A stretch of 64,000 nucleotides of DNA from Acanthamoeba castellanii str. Neff (Eukaryota > Discosea > Longamoebia > Acanthamoebidae): the NCBI RefSeq assembly GCF_000313135.1, contig NW_004457598.1, positions 204,026-268,025 of the forward strand, given 5' to 3'. Below the pieces are notes generated by a model. That model had not been told where the DNA came from, searched no databases, and saw nothing but the letters and a program-made list of their open reading frames with translations. Positions 11,535 through 22,000 of this stretch are shown here, piece by piece (the first letter of the stretch is position 1; each line of letters begins with the position of its first letter). The translations under genes and the position numbers were made by a program.

Positions 11535-13237
11535 ATGCAAGACGACACCAACGGAAGAGCCGAGGAGGATGTTGAAGAGGTGCTGGTGGATGAAGGGCAC
11601 GAGTGGCACAGCGTAGAGGAAAGGGGCAGGCAAAGGTGTGCTCGCATGTTCGATGCGCTCTTTGCGCCGAGGCCCGGCGGGAGCTGGCTGAGCGCGGACG
11701 GCACCGCGATCGATCTGTCTTGGAAGCGTCTCGCCAGCCTGCCCGACGACGTACTCGCCTATTTACTCCAATCGTCGCCATCTTCATCTTCTTTACGGGG
11801 AGCCGAAGATGAACGTGCAGAGCCTTCACAACAACCCCCACTGGGCGGGCCTGCAGCCTGGCCAGGGCCACCAATGCCGCTCCTGACCCACTTGGACCTG
11901 TCCTGCAACCAGCTGACTAGCATCGACGAGGGCCTCTGCAGTAGTCCCGCCCTGCGCGGCCTCGTCTGCCTCGACCTCCGCGGCAATGCGTACGGCCCAC
12001 CCTTTCCTCGCGCGACGCTCGCACACTGCACATGCCACACGCACACACGCAATGTCTCAGTTGTCGCCGCGCAGGCTCGCACGGCTGCCGTCGGACTTCA
12101 AATGCCTCACGTCGCTCACCACGCTCAATCTGGGCTCCAACGACCTGACGCACCTCGACGACGACCTCTTCGCCGGCATGTCCGCGCTCGCCACACTCTC
12201 GCTGAGCAACAACCGGCTCGCACGCCTGCCGGCCTCCATCACCGTTGCGCTCGGCGCGAGCCTGGCCTCGCTCTCGTGCAATCAGAACCAGATCGAGTGC
12301 CTCCCGCCGGGCTTCACGGCCTCGCTCGGCGGCGGCGGCTCGCTCAGGGTACTCCGCCTGGCCGGCAATCGGCTGACGTCGCTGCCCGACGACTTTGGCG
12401 AGCGCGTGCTGCCGGGCCTGCACCACCTGGACCTCACCGACAACCCGGGCCTCGTGTCGCTGCCCTTCCTCGACCCGGCCGCCGAGTTCTCGTATGTGTC
12501 GACCGGCGCGCAGATCTTCACGTCGATACCGCAGCGCGCCCTGGCGAACCTGTTCATCGGCGACATGACCGTGGGTGCCAACCGGGCCTCGCTGGAGCAT
12601 CACAACATCACGCACGTGCTCATGGCCCTGCAGAGCGAACCTCCGCCCTATCCCGAGGTTCTCGCAACCGCACACACGCGCCACCGCACACGCACACACA
12701 ATTCTCACTTTTCTCTATTTGGTCCCCAGGCGTTCACGTACAAGGTGGTTGCGATTGATGACGACGAGGACACGAACCTGCTCGAACTGCTGCCGGAGTG
12801 CTGCGCCTTCATCGAGGAGGGAATGGCCCAGGGCGGCGTGCTAGTTCACTGGTGCGTTTATCACACCAGTGAGGCATGACTCGTCATCAACATTTCAACA
12901 CACTTCACACCCCTCACTTACAACCGTCATCATCGTCGCCACCCCAGTGCGGCGGGTATCTCGCGCAGCGCGACTGTGGTGCTGGCCTACATGATGCAGC
13001 GACTCGGCATCTCGTTCCACGTGGCGCTCGAGCGGCTGCGCCGAGTTCGATCCGTCGTCTCGCCCAACCGAGTACTTCCGCTCACCCCCTTGGAAGTGCA
13101 TCAAGATAAGTACTCAACCATTACTACTTTATCTTCGGTTATTGGCACACAAGGGCTTCGTCGAGCAGCTGATGCGCTGGGAGGCCCAGTGCCGCCAATC
13201 CGAGACTTCACCGCCCAGCAGCGGTCAACTGCCCTAA
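11535..13237 (+). CDS. Leucine-rich-repeat dual-specificity phosphatase
   Basis: Combines N-terminal leucine-rich repeats with a cysteine-dependent dual-specificity phosphatase, as in the Dictyostelium MAP-kinase phosphatases with LRRs (mpl family). Exons by eye: 11535 to about 11983, about 12076-12658, about 12731-12853, about 12949-13071 and 13154-13237. LRR strands include THLDLSCNQLTSIDEGL, TLNLGSNDLTHLDDDLF, TLSLSNNRLARLPASI and VLRLAGNRLTSLPDDF. The phosphatase begins near FSYVSTGAQIFTSIPQ. Its active site is built across an intron: CAC TG joins T GCG to give VHCAAGISRS, matching HCxxGxSRS, followed by the usual helix VVLAYMMQRLG and SPNRGFVEQLMRWE near the C-terminus. The general acid should lie in the IDDDEDTNLLEL segment. 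It probably removes phosphate from MAP-kinase-type substrates, recognised through the LRRs (inference). Confidence 0.85.
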
Positions 13238-13364
13238 GAGACCACGTCGTGTACTCACCATTTCTGTTAAGCTCCTTCCTTTGTTCCCGAATCTTGCATC
13301 GTTTGCATGTGCGTGTGCGGTGTGGGTGGGTGGGTGGGTGTGCTGGTGCGTGTGTGTGTGTGTG

Positions 13365-14735
13365 TCAGTAAGCATGGCCGGCTCGCCTGCTCCGAGCGCC
13401 CGAGGACGTGAGCATGGGGTAGTGCTCGCGGTCCTCCTCGCCCAGCTGGTACTCGTCCCCGCCTTCCTCCTCGCCGTAGCCGTGCGAGTGGCGCCCGCCC
13501 TTCCGGGCGATCTCGCGCACGCGCTCCCTGGGCATCGCCGCGAAGCCGACCCGGTAGTACCCGCCCCGCTGCTCCTCGCCCGCGGGCACCTCCTCCATGC
13601 CCCCCTCAGCGTACCTGCGCAGACAAGTCCCGGGTCAGCCCCGCAGCCACACGCACGCACGCACACACACGCGCGCGCGCAGTTCCATGGGACGCACCTG
13701 GCCTTGCGCTTGAAGCCGTGCGAGTGACGGCCGCCCTTGGCCGCGATCTCTCTGACCCTCTCCCTCGGCATCGCGGCGAAGCCCTTGCGCGCTCCTGTGC
13801 GTGTCGTGTCGTGCGATGAGTGTGTGTGTGTCGTGTGTGTGTGGCGAGTGCAGGCGTCCAAGGTACCCTTGCCGAAGTAGCCCATGCGGTCCTCGAGCGA
13901 CTCCAGGTACCCGACGCCCTGGTCCTCCTCTCTCAGCGAGTGCTGCTGCTTTCTCTCGCCCCGCTCGTACATCCTGTGTTACACGTGTCACATCAGACGA
14001 TTGACCGGCGCATGAGCGCAGGTGCAGGTGCGAGCGGTACCGCCTCACGGTCTGCGAAGGGCCGGTGGCGTAGGTGTCACGCACACGGCCGCGTCGGCCG
14101 TAGCCGCCCTCTTCCTCTTCGCCGTAGCCTTCGCCTTCTTCTTCCTCCTCCTCTTCCCTACGTCCTCGGGTTCTCCTCCTGCCGCCTTCCTCCTCCTCGC
14201 TCTCCTCGCGCCGACGCTTGCCCGAGGCGCGGCCGCCCTTGGCCGCGATGGCGCGCACCTTCTCCCGGGGCATCGCCGCAAAGCCGCGACGGCCGCCGCC
14301 TGTGCCACCGTGGCCGTAGCCGCCGTATTCCTCCTCTCCTCCCTCTTCTTCTTCGCTCTCCTCGCTTCGGCGCCTGCCCGACGCACGGCCGCCCTTGGCC
14401 GCAATCGCACGCACCCTCTCCTTGGGCATCGCCGCGAAGCCGCGGCGACCGCCGCCTCTGCCGTAGCCGCCATAGCCGCGCTCTTCCTCTTCTTCGCCTT
14501 CTTCTTCTTCTTCGCGGCCTCGGCCTTCTTCCTCCTCTTCGCTTTCCTCTCGTCGGCGCCTGCCCGACTCGCGGCCGCCCTTGGCCGCGATCGCACGCAC
14601 CTTCTCCTTGGGCATCGCCGCGAAGCCCCGACGCGATCCGCCGCCGCCGCCACCCCTACGACCACCGTACTCCTCCTCCTCTTCCTCCCCTTCGTTGCCG
14701 TAGTCCTCTCCCTCGTCTCTCCGCCTACGCGACAT
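13365..14735 (-). CDS. KGG-repeat stress protein, five repeats (paralog 1)
   Basis: Highly charged hydrophilin-like protein with five KGG motifs, known from bacterial GsiB-type stress proteins and fungal con-10. Exons: 14041-14735, 13867-13974, 13698-13794 and 13365-13614; all joins keep frame. Exon 1 starts MSRRRRDEGEDYG and has three units of the form RRGFAAMPKEKVRAIAAKGG, each followed by a basic patch (SGRRRREE) and a long Glu/Gly/Tyr linker. Exons 3 and 4 each carry a different unit type, GFAAMPRERVREIAAKGGRH followed by SHG. Exon 2 is unique (MYERGERKQQHSL). No enzyme motif is present. Family knowledge points to protection in starvation, osmotic stress or drying, so a role in encystment is plausible but inferred. 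It lies head-to-tail with a close paralog and shares its promoter block. Confidence 0.85.
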
Positions 14736-14930
14736 TGCTGCTCACGGTACGACTGCTGATGTTGAAGAAAGTTGTGGTGGTTTTGAAAAAAACTCATAGG
14801 CTGATCGCGATATTTATAGTTTTGCTTAGGTGCGTTGGACGGTTGTGGGCCAGGTCGCCAGGTCGGCCGGGTGTGGACGAAAACCCCACAGCCCTACGGC
14901 GACATTGCGGCGATCAGTTCTCTCTTTCTC
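14736..14930 (-). promoter_or_regulatory. Promoter of KGG paralog 1: TATA box and conserved upstream block
   Basis: On the gene strand CTATAAATA lies at 14818-14810, about 75 bases before the ATG. Further upstream, 14841-14930 matches 16519-16609 of the paralog almost base for base, including CCAGGTCGCCAGGTCGGCC (plus strand), a GACGAAAACCCCACAG stretch and GGCGATCAGTTCTCTCTTTC. The flanks between block and ATG are much less alike, so the block looks selectively kept. Beyond it, 14931-15154 holds no gene that I can see. Confidence 0.6.
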
Positions 14931-15154
14931 ACCAACCGCACGCGCCTGTCAGGCGGTTGGTCTTTCAGGGCTGAAATCCAGGCGGCGATTTTTCGCCCTC
15001 TCGCCCGACCACCGCCAGAGGTGCACGTTCACCCAAATTTTGTGAGCTCTCTTTATTTCTTTTGTTGAAGCTCACATCGCTCTATGTGTTGGTCGTATGA
15101 ATGAACTCCATAAAGGTGTGCGGCTGTGCGTGTGCGGTATTGCGCGCTCGTGTG

Positions 15155-16409
15155 TCAGTAGATGTAGGCGTGCGAGTGGCGTCCGCCCTTGGCCGCGATC
15201 TCGCGCACGCGCTCCTTGGGCATCGCCGCGAAGCCACCGCCGTGCGAGTGGCGCCCGCCCTTGGCCGCGATTTCGCGCACGCGTTCCTTGGGCATCGCCG
15301 CAAAGCCACCGCCGTGTGAGTGGCGCCCGCCCTTGGCCGCTATCTCTCTGACCCTCTCCTTCGGCATCGCAGCAAAGCCTCTCTTCGATCCTGTGCATGC
15401 GTGTCATGTCGTGTCGTGTGCGGTGAGTGTGTGCTGTGAGTGTGTGCGGTGAGTTCTTAGCACATACCCGCGCCCCGGCCACGGCGGCCATAGCCCTCTT
15501 CCTCCTCGCTGTAGCCTTCTCCTTCTTCTTCCTCCTCGCCGTAGCCGTAGTCTTCTCCCCTTCGCCGGGTCCTCCTCCCTCCCTCCTCCTCGTACCTGTC
15601 GCACGACACGACACACACGCGACACATGACACACACGACACGACACACAGGTCACGTGTACGCGACGGCTGACAATCGGTCGGTCGACAGTTGGGCACGT
15701 ACCTGCCGTAGCCGCCTTCCTCCTCCTCTTCGCTCTCCTCGCGTCGCCGCTTACCGGACACGCGGCCGCCCTTGGCCGCGATGGCGCGCACCTTCTCTTT
15801 GGGCATCGCCGCAAAGCCGCGACGACCGCCGCCTCTGCCGTAGCCGCCATAGCCGCGCTCCTCCTCTCCTCCCTCTTCTTCTTCGCTCTCCTCGCTTCGG
15901 CGCCTGCCCGACGCACGGCCGCCCTTGGCCGCAATCGCACGCACCCTCTCCTTGGGCATCGCCGCGAAGCCACGGCGACCGCCGCCTCCTCTCCTGCCGT
16001 AGCCGCGCTCTTCCTCCTCTTCGCCCTCTTCGCTTTCTTCTTCTTCTTCGCGGCCTCGGCCTTCTTCCTCTTCGCTTTCCTCGCGTCGGCGCCTGCCCGA
16101 CTCGCGGCCGCCCTTGGCCGCGATCGCACGCACCCTTTCCCTGGGCATCGCCGCGAAGCCACGACGCGATCCGCCGCCGTACCGGCCGCCGCGATCCTCC
16201 TCTTCGCCTCCTTCTTCTTCTTCGCTTTCCTCGCTTCGCCTACGGCCCGAGGCGCGGCCGCCCTTGGCTGCGATGGCGCGCACCTTCTCCCTGGGCATCG
16301 CCGCGAAACCGCGACGCGACCCGCCGCCGCCACGGCCGCCGTACTCTTCCTCCTCTTCCTCCTCTTCGTGACCGTAGTCCTCTCCCTCGTCTCTCCGCCT
16401 ACGCGACAT
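15155..16409 (-). CDS. KGG-repeat stress protein, seven repeats (paralog 2)
   Basis: Tandem paralog of the gene at 13365-14735 with the same start (MSRRRRDEGEDYG) and exon logic. Exons: 15703-16409, 15468-15595 and 15155-15390. Exon 1 has four KGG units of the VRAIAAKGGR type, separated by Arg-rich patches and Glu-rich linkers. Exon 2 is a Gly/Glu/Tyr-rich linker (RRGEDYGYGEEEEEGEGY). Exon 3 holds three nearly identical compact units (GFAAMPKERVREIAAKGG then RHSHG) placed back to back, ending SHAYIY. Compared with paralog 1 it has gained units at both ends and lost the exon encoding MYERGERK. No catalytic residues; disordered and hydrophilic, as expected for a desiccation or stress protectant. 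Expression control is suggested by the shared promoter block. Confidence 0.85.
15160..15375 (-). repeat. Triple DNA-level repeat encoding compact KGG units
   Basis: Three units of about 66 bases, nearly identical at nucleotide level and with an in-frame period of 22 codons, fill the last exon of KGG paralog 2. Such similarity points to recent unequal exchange. Confidence 0.85.
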
Positions 16410-16609
16410 TAGCAGTGATCGTTGATGTTGATGTTGTTGATGCTGATGGTGTTGGTGATGTTGTGTTTTGAAAACTCACACTGTACAACGGTATTTAAGG
16501 CGTTGGAGGGTTGTGCCAGGTTGTGGGCCAGGTCGCCAGGTCGGCCGGGTGTAGACGAAAACCCCACAGTTGCACGCCGACATTGTGGCGATCAGTTCTC
16601 TCTTTCTCG
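16410..16609 (-). promoter_or_regulatory. Promoter of KGG paralog 2
   Basis: A TATA-like CTTAAATAC (gene strand, 16499-16491) lies about 82 bases before the ATG. The conserved block 16519-16609 matches 14841-14930. A GATGTTGTTGATG-rich leader lies between them. 16610-16921 has T runs and no clear exon. Confidence 0.55.
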
Positions 16610-16921
16610 ACAACCGCGCGCTTGTCATCGGTCGATGACATCGGGTTGCCCCTGCGGCAATCAGCTTCTCTCTTCTTCGTCATCAACAGCTCGCGCAAGT
16701 CAGCAAAATGTACCTGATGACAGTCCTTGACAGCCGCGCTGTTGTTCCAACCAGCCCGATTTTAATTTCCATTTCTTTTCTGCTTTTTATTTTTTATTTT
16801 TTTTCTCTCTTTTTGTTTTTCTCTTTTGAAGAATTGCGTTTTGTTTTCCGTTCTTGAGAACCAAAAACTCGAATCCTGCACTCAACCTTGCCCGCAAGGT
16901 TGCCGAGATCTCGTACGACAG

Positions 16922-18646
16922 ATGGAGATTCAACAAAGGGTGGCGGGTGAGAATGCGAGGTTGTGGCAGCCGGACCAGGGCTGCAATCTGGACGAATGGA
17001 GCGAAGATGAAGACATTGCGTGGGGCGCCCTGCTCGGCGCGCCCGTCTACTCGTCATCGTCTGAAGATGAGGGCGATGCAGAGCCGCCTCACCGAAGAAG
17101 CGACAAGCTTGCAGAAAGCAGCAGTCTTGCCCTTGCCGATTCGTCAAATCAAGAAGTGGAACAAGATGAAGACGAGTTCGTAGTGACGGAGTACATGATT
17201 TCGGGCCTGAAGATCAGCATAAAGCAGCAGCCCCGTCTGGGCATTGCTCATCAAGTCTGGCACGCCGTACGTCGCCTCCACCTCTACCAATCCATTTTTC
17301 AAGAATATTTATTTATTAAATCATATATTTACACAATTCACTATTGAATTCTTTAGACTATTTAATATTATTAAATCATATTATAATATTATATCATTTG
17401 CAAAATAAGTATTTCTAAATTGCCCTTTTATTTCACCAGAGCCTGGTGTTGACGGACTACTTCAACTCGAGCGAGGCGTTCCCGCCAACCGCCGGCGGCG
17501 AGAACTGGTGGGCAGGCAAGCGGTACCGTAACCACCCCACAGCCCTCCACACTCGCGGTCGGCTGCTCCTCACTGGCCCACGCTTTGTTTGTTTGTTTGT
17601 TTGTTTGGTGCCTGCGTACGCACCAACAAGGGTGGTGGAGCTGGGCGCTGGCACGGGCATCCCGGGCATCTTCCTGGCCTCCAAGGGCGCTCGCGTGGTG
17701 CTCACCGACCTGCCCGACGTACGTGTCGCCCAGACCTCTCCCTATGCGCACCGCACCACCGTCTCGCTAGTCTCTCAACACTCAACACTCACGATGGCAT
17801 CCATCCATCGCTTAACGGCGGCGGCGACGACGACGACAGGTGTTGCCGCTCATGAAGTGGAACGTCGAAGCCAACGCCCACCTGCTGCCCTCGCCTGAGT
17901 GCTGTGACGCTGCGCCGCTGGCTTGGTAGGTGGTGCCCAGTGGAATCGTGATCTCACCTTGAGTCCAACACCACCTCTAATACTGCTACTACTACTACTC
18001 CTGCCTGGTCTTGACGTACGCTCTAGGGGAGAGGAGCACGAGCACATCGCGAGACCGATCGACGTGGTGGTGGCCAGCGACGTGGTGTATTGGGAACACC
18101 TCTTTGCGCCCCTCGCACAGACCCTGAATGTACGTTCACAGGGGCATGTCACCGACCACCAACCACAACTTTCTCGCAATTCTTCTGGTTGCTGTGCTGA
18201 TGCTCGTTTGCACACGCACACGCACACGCACACGCACACGCACACGCACACGCACACGCACACGCACACGCACACGCACACATGCACAGGATATTTGCTC
18301 GCCGGAGACGGTAGTGTACCTCTCGTGGCAGAAGCGACGAAAGAATGACAAGCAGTTCTTCAAGATGATCGGCAAGCACTTTACATCGGAAGAGGTACGC
18401 AGACAGCACACACACACCGACATCCCTACAATCCGCAGCAGCCACGCACAGCGTCTCACGGGTTGATTGTGGCGATGATTGGTGTGTCTCTGTCTGTCTG
18501 TCTGTCTCTAGATCAAGTGCAAGCCGGTGGACGCGGTTCAGATGAACCCGAACCACTTGAAGAAGACACATCTCTTCAAGCTCAAGAAGAAGCCAACGAA
18601 GCCAACGGCCACCAAGGGAGTGAGCCCAGGCCCAAGCAAGGCCTAG
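16922..18646 (+). CDS. METTL21-like (Methyltransf_16) protein methyltransferase
   Basis: Class I SAM-dependent methyltransferase of the lysine-methyltransferase-like family 16. Exons by eye: 16922-17270, 17440-17523, about 17629-17718, about 17840-17935, about 18028-18128, about 18291-18394 and 18512-18646. I use ATG 16922; an in-frame ATG at 16826 is possible but leads with unconvincing residues. The N-terminal 60 residues are acidic (WSEDEDIAWGALLG). The fold then shows GLAHQVW-like entry, TGGENWWAGKR, the SAM-binding motif I VVELGAGTGIPGIFLASKGA, acidic VVLTDLPD, and the family post-motif DVVVASDVVYWEHLFAPL (DxVY in place of the common DxxY/F). A late strand reads TVVYLSWQKRRK. The tail is basic (KKTHLFKLKKKPTKPTATK). 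Substrate unknown; known members methylate chaperones, elongation factors or calmodulin. Confidence 0.8.
18211..18282. repeat. CACACG hexamer array
   Basis: About twelve uninterrupted CACACG units within a methyltransferase-gene intron, ending just before the acceptor ATGCACAG. Alternating purine-pyrimidine throughout. Confidence 0.95.
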
Positions 18647-19048
18647 GTCCCGGGAAGAGATCTCTCGCCCTCTTCGGGGTGAGAGCCCCCTAAATGATGT
18701 GGCACACCCTCTCGGACAAAATTTACGCCTTATGGTAGTGTTGATAGATCAAGTATCTAAATTATTTTTCCATGTCAAACCACTCAATTGGTCGAATTAA
18801 AGTGCTCTATTTGCCCGTTGGTCTTTCGGAGGTATCGAACCTTCGCTTGGCCGTTGGTGTAGTGCCTTCATCTTCCTCTCTCTCTCGTCTGCACTCGCAC
18901 TCGCCGACATCTCGTGGTGGCTGTAATCTAATTCGCCTGGATTGCGAGAAAAGGAAGGCACCAAATCAACGAAATTGGAAGAAACAACAAATCGCTTGAG
19001 ACGACCAGAGAGTGATTCGATTAATCACGAGTGTAGCGAACGGCAAGG
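18647..19048. other. Intergenic between methyltransferase and CARMIL-like gene
   Basis: 402 bases between two plus-strand genes, holding the 3' flank of one and the presumed promoter of the next. AT-rich around 18720-18780. I see no TATA box of good quality and no exon. Confidence 0.55.
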
Positions 19049-22000
19049 ATGGCGGCAACAGAGGCCACCTATTCTTTCTCTTCGTCGTCTTCCGCGGCGG
19101 GCAGACGGGTCTCCCAACGCAACAGTGTCGCCTCCGTCGGCCTCAAGGCCAAGGAGCTCGGTCCGTCGCTTTCGTTCTTTGCCATTTCTTTTTTTAACTT
19201 CTTTTTAATTTATTTCTTTTCAACTCACCTTCATCTTTTATTTCATCTCTCTCCTCGTTCTTCTTCTTATTTTGATTATTTATTTAAAAAATCACTCAAT
19301 GATTTATTGACCGCTCCAACGGTGTGCGGTGAATGAATGTGCAGAGTTTGTGTACGAGACGCTGAGCAGCTATGGCGACTACGAGATCGTGTACTCGACC
19401 TGGGTGAAGAAGATCAACCCCAAGGGCAAGGTCCAAAAGCGTCTGCTCGTGCTGGGGCCGTTCCACATCTTCTCCTTCAAGATGGGCACCTTCGGCAAGA
19501 AGGGGCTCCAGCGATGCGGCCACTACTACGAACTCTACGAACTACACGCCGGCAAGCCCGACCAGGTATCGCACACGCACATGCACACGCACACTCACGA
19601 CCGCACACGCACCACTGCACACGCGTCTCATGTAAGAATGCAGCTAACTCGATTCTCGAATGTGTGCATTAGCTTGACATCCGTTTCCACAGCTTCAACA
19701 TTCTGGTTCGTTCTGTTCGTTCTGTGCGGCGTGCCTGGTGTGAGGCCTGCGATGCCGTCTCGCATTTTCTCACTCTATGTTGCATTGAACGTGCGCTACC
19801 CTATGCTACAGTTCAACAGCCAGGAGGTGGGTCAGATCGTTCGGGTGATCGAGGGAATCTACCGAGGTCTCCATCCCGACTTCCCCGAACACTTCACGCA
19901 GCAGCTCATCGTCAACGTCGACCAAAAAATGTACCACCAGCTTTCACCCTTTGTCTTTTTTCTGTTTTTTTCTGGACCGTCACTCACGCAACACACGCAT
20001 ACACAGCCTCATCGACCCTGCTCCACACGAAGTCGAGCGCATCGTCGGTACACCTCAATGTTTCCTAGACATCATATGATTAATATGTTCTTAATTCATT
20101 TATATGTTTCTGATATTGTTTTTCTCAACAACACGCAGGGCGTGCCGGCAGTTTTGACAATTTTTGGCACATCTTCTGCGCGTGGTGCAACTACTACGGC
20201 ATCCGCGATGTGAAGAGCAGCCCGGAGACGAAGGACGCGGCGGCCTCCATTCAATTCCTGCCCGAGTTCCAGCGCTACCTGCAAAAGAAGTTCGCCGACA
20301 AGAGTCATGTGCTCGACAATCCGCCCCTCCAGAACGCCATTCACTTCAAGGTTCGCGCCCGCCACCATTATCTCCCATCACATCAATCCATTGATCTAAC
20401 TGTCCGCACACGCACACGCACACGCACACGCACACGCACACGCACACGCACACGCACACGCACACGCACGCACACGCACACGCACACAACCAAAATGCGA
20501 CACACTATAGGCACTGTGCAAAGCGCTGTATTTCAATCGGCATTTCAAGCACGTGAGTTTGACGGACTACTCGGTGGCGAGCGCGGACGGCAGTCTCATC
20601 ATGGCGGCCAAGGAGCTCCTTCCGCCCGGCATGGGCGACGAGTCCATCCCCAAGCTGCCCCGCAGCCCGCGTGGTACGTTGCGGCCTGCAAACCAAATCA
20701 GGCGTTAATCGGAGCTAAAACTGACTCCGAGCTGCTCGGTTAGTGGAAGGAGCGCTGACGGAGCCGTGGAGCAAGACGCTCGAAACGCAGATCGTCGAGC
20801 TACTCTCCCACACGTCGTCGCTCACCCATCTCACCCTCTCGTCTCTTCCCCTCGGAGGTAAATTTCTTGCTCGGACCTAAATCTGATTCGTGTTTGCTGA
20901 CACACAACAATACCGTCATGATACACAGAGTCGTTCTTCAAGAAGCTGAGTGAGTGCTTGAAGAAGCGGCGGTCGTCGCTGCCGTCGTCGTCCGTGGTGG
21001 CCTCGTCGGTGGTATCGCCGCGCTCCTCGCTTGGATCGTCGGTGTCGTATTCGACCCTGGCCCCGCCCGCGTTGGGCGAACTCGAACTCGAGTACTTCTC
21101 TCTCGCCGGCACCAAGCTCGACGAAAAGGCCTGGAAGCACTTGGGTTCCTCCCCTCTCTTCGCCCTTCGCTTTTCGTTTTCGTTTTAGTTCTTCGCTCTT
21201 CGTTCTTTCTTGAGCACTAACAACTTATTGTGTAATGTGTATGTCGTGTTTGCAGGTGAAATTTTGAAGATCATTGGGAACCACATCTCGCATGTGGACT
21301 TCTCCAACTGCGCCATCACCCACAAGGGCATCGCCTATCTCTCCGAGGCACTCATCTTTGCCACGGGTACCGTTTCTTTCTTTCTTTCTTTCTTTCTTTA
21401 TTCGCTCGCTTTCGCTTTCGCTTTTGTGTCAATGACATGGTCACTCACAGCCGTCTCGATGATGTGGGGGGGGGGTGATAGGCGCCAATCTGCGATACCT
21501 CAACCTCTCTCACAACATGCTGGGTCTCGAGGGCACGACTTCGCTCAATCACGTGATCTCCTCCGGTTCGTGTCTCTATGAGATCAACCTCGCCAACTGC
21601 GCCCTCGACATTGCCGGTACGTTCTCCTTGTTTTCTCTCTCTCACGTTGCATCTTACTCAAATGATACGACACACGACACACGACACACGACACACGACA
21701 CACGACACACGACACACGACACACGACACACAACGCACGACGCACACACACACGCCACCCAGAAATCTGCAAGTACGTCAAGAACAAGGGATGCGGCGTG
21801 CGACGCCTCAACGTCTCCCACAACCCAATCACAGAAGGTAACTCACAGCCGGGCTATTGTGGATTTATTGCTTTATTGCTTATTTATTTATTTTTATTTT
21901 TCACGCACGCGAACAGAGCAAGCCGAGGACCTGGTGTCGCTGGGGCTCTTCACGACGACGCTGCGCCACCTGGACATCTCGTACACGGGGATCACGGCGC

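Noticed and set aside
13205..13364. KGG gene extending past 13365
   Set aside because: A stop at 13365 closes the frame; the sequence beyond is GTGTG-rich 3' flank and the end of the phosphatase gene.
20405..20487. CRISPR-like or telomere-like array
   Set aside because: Uninterrupted short tandem units without spacers, inside an intron; not a CRISPR and not a known telomere repeat.
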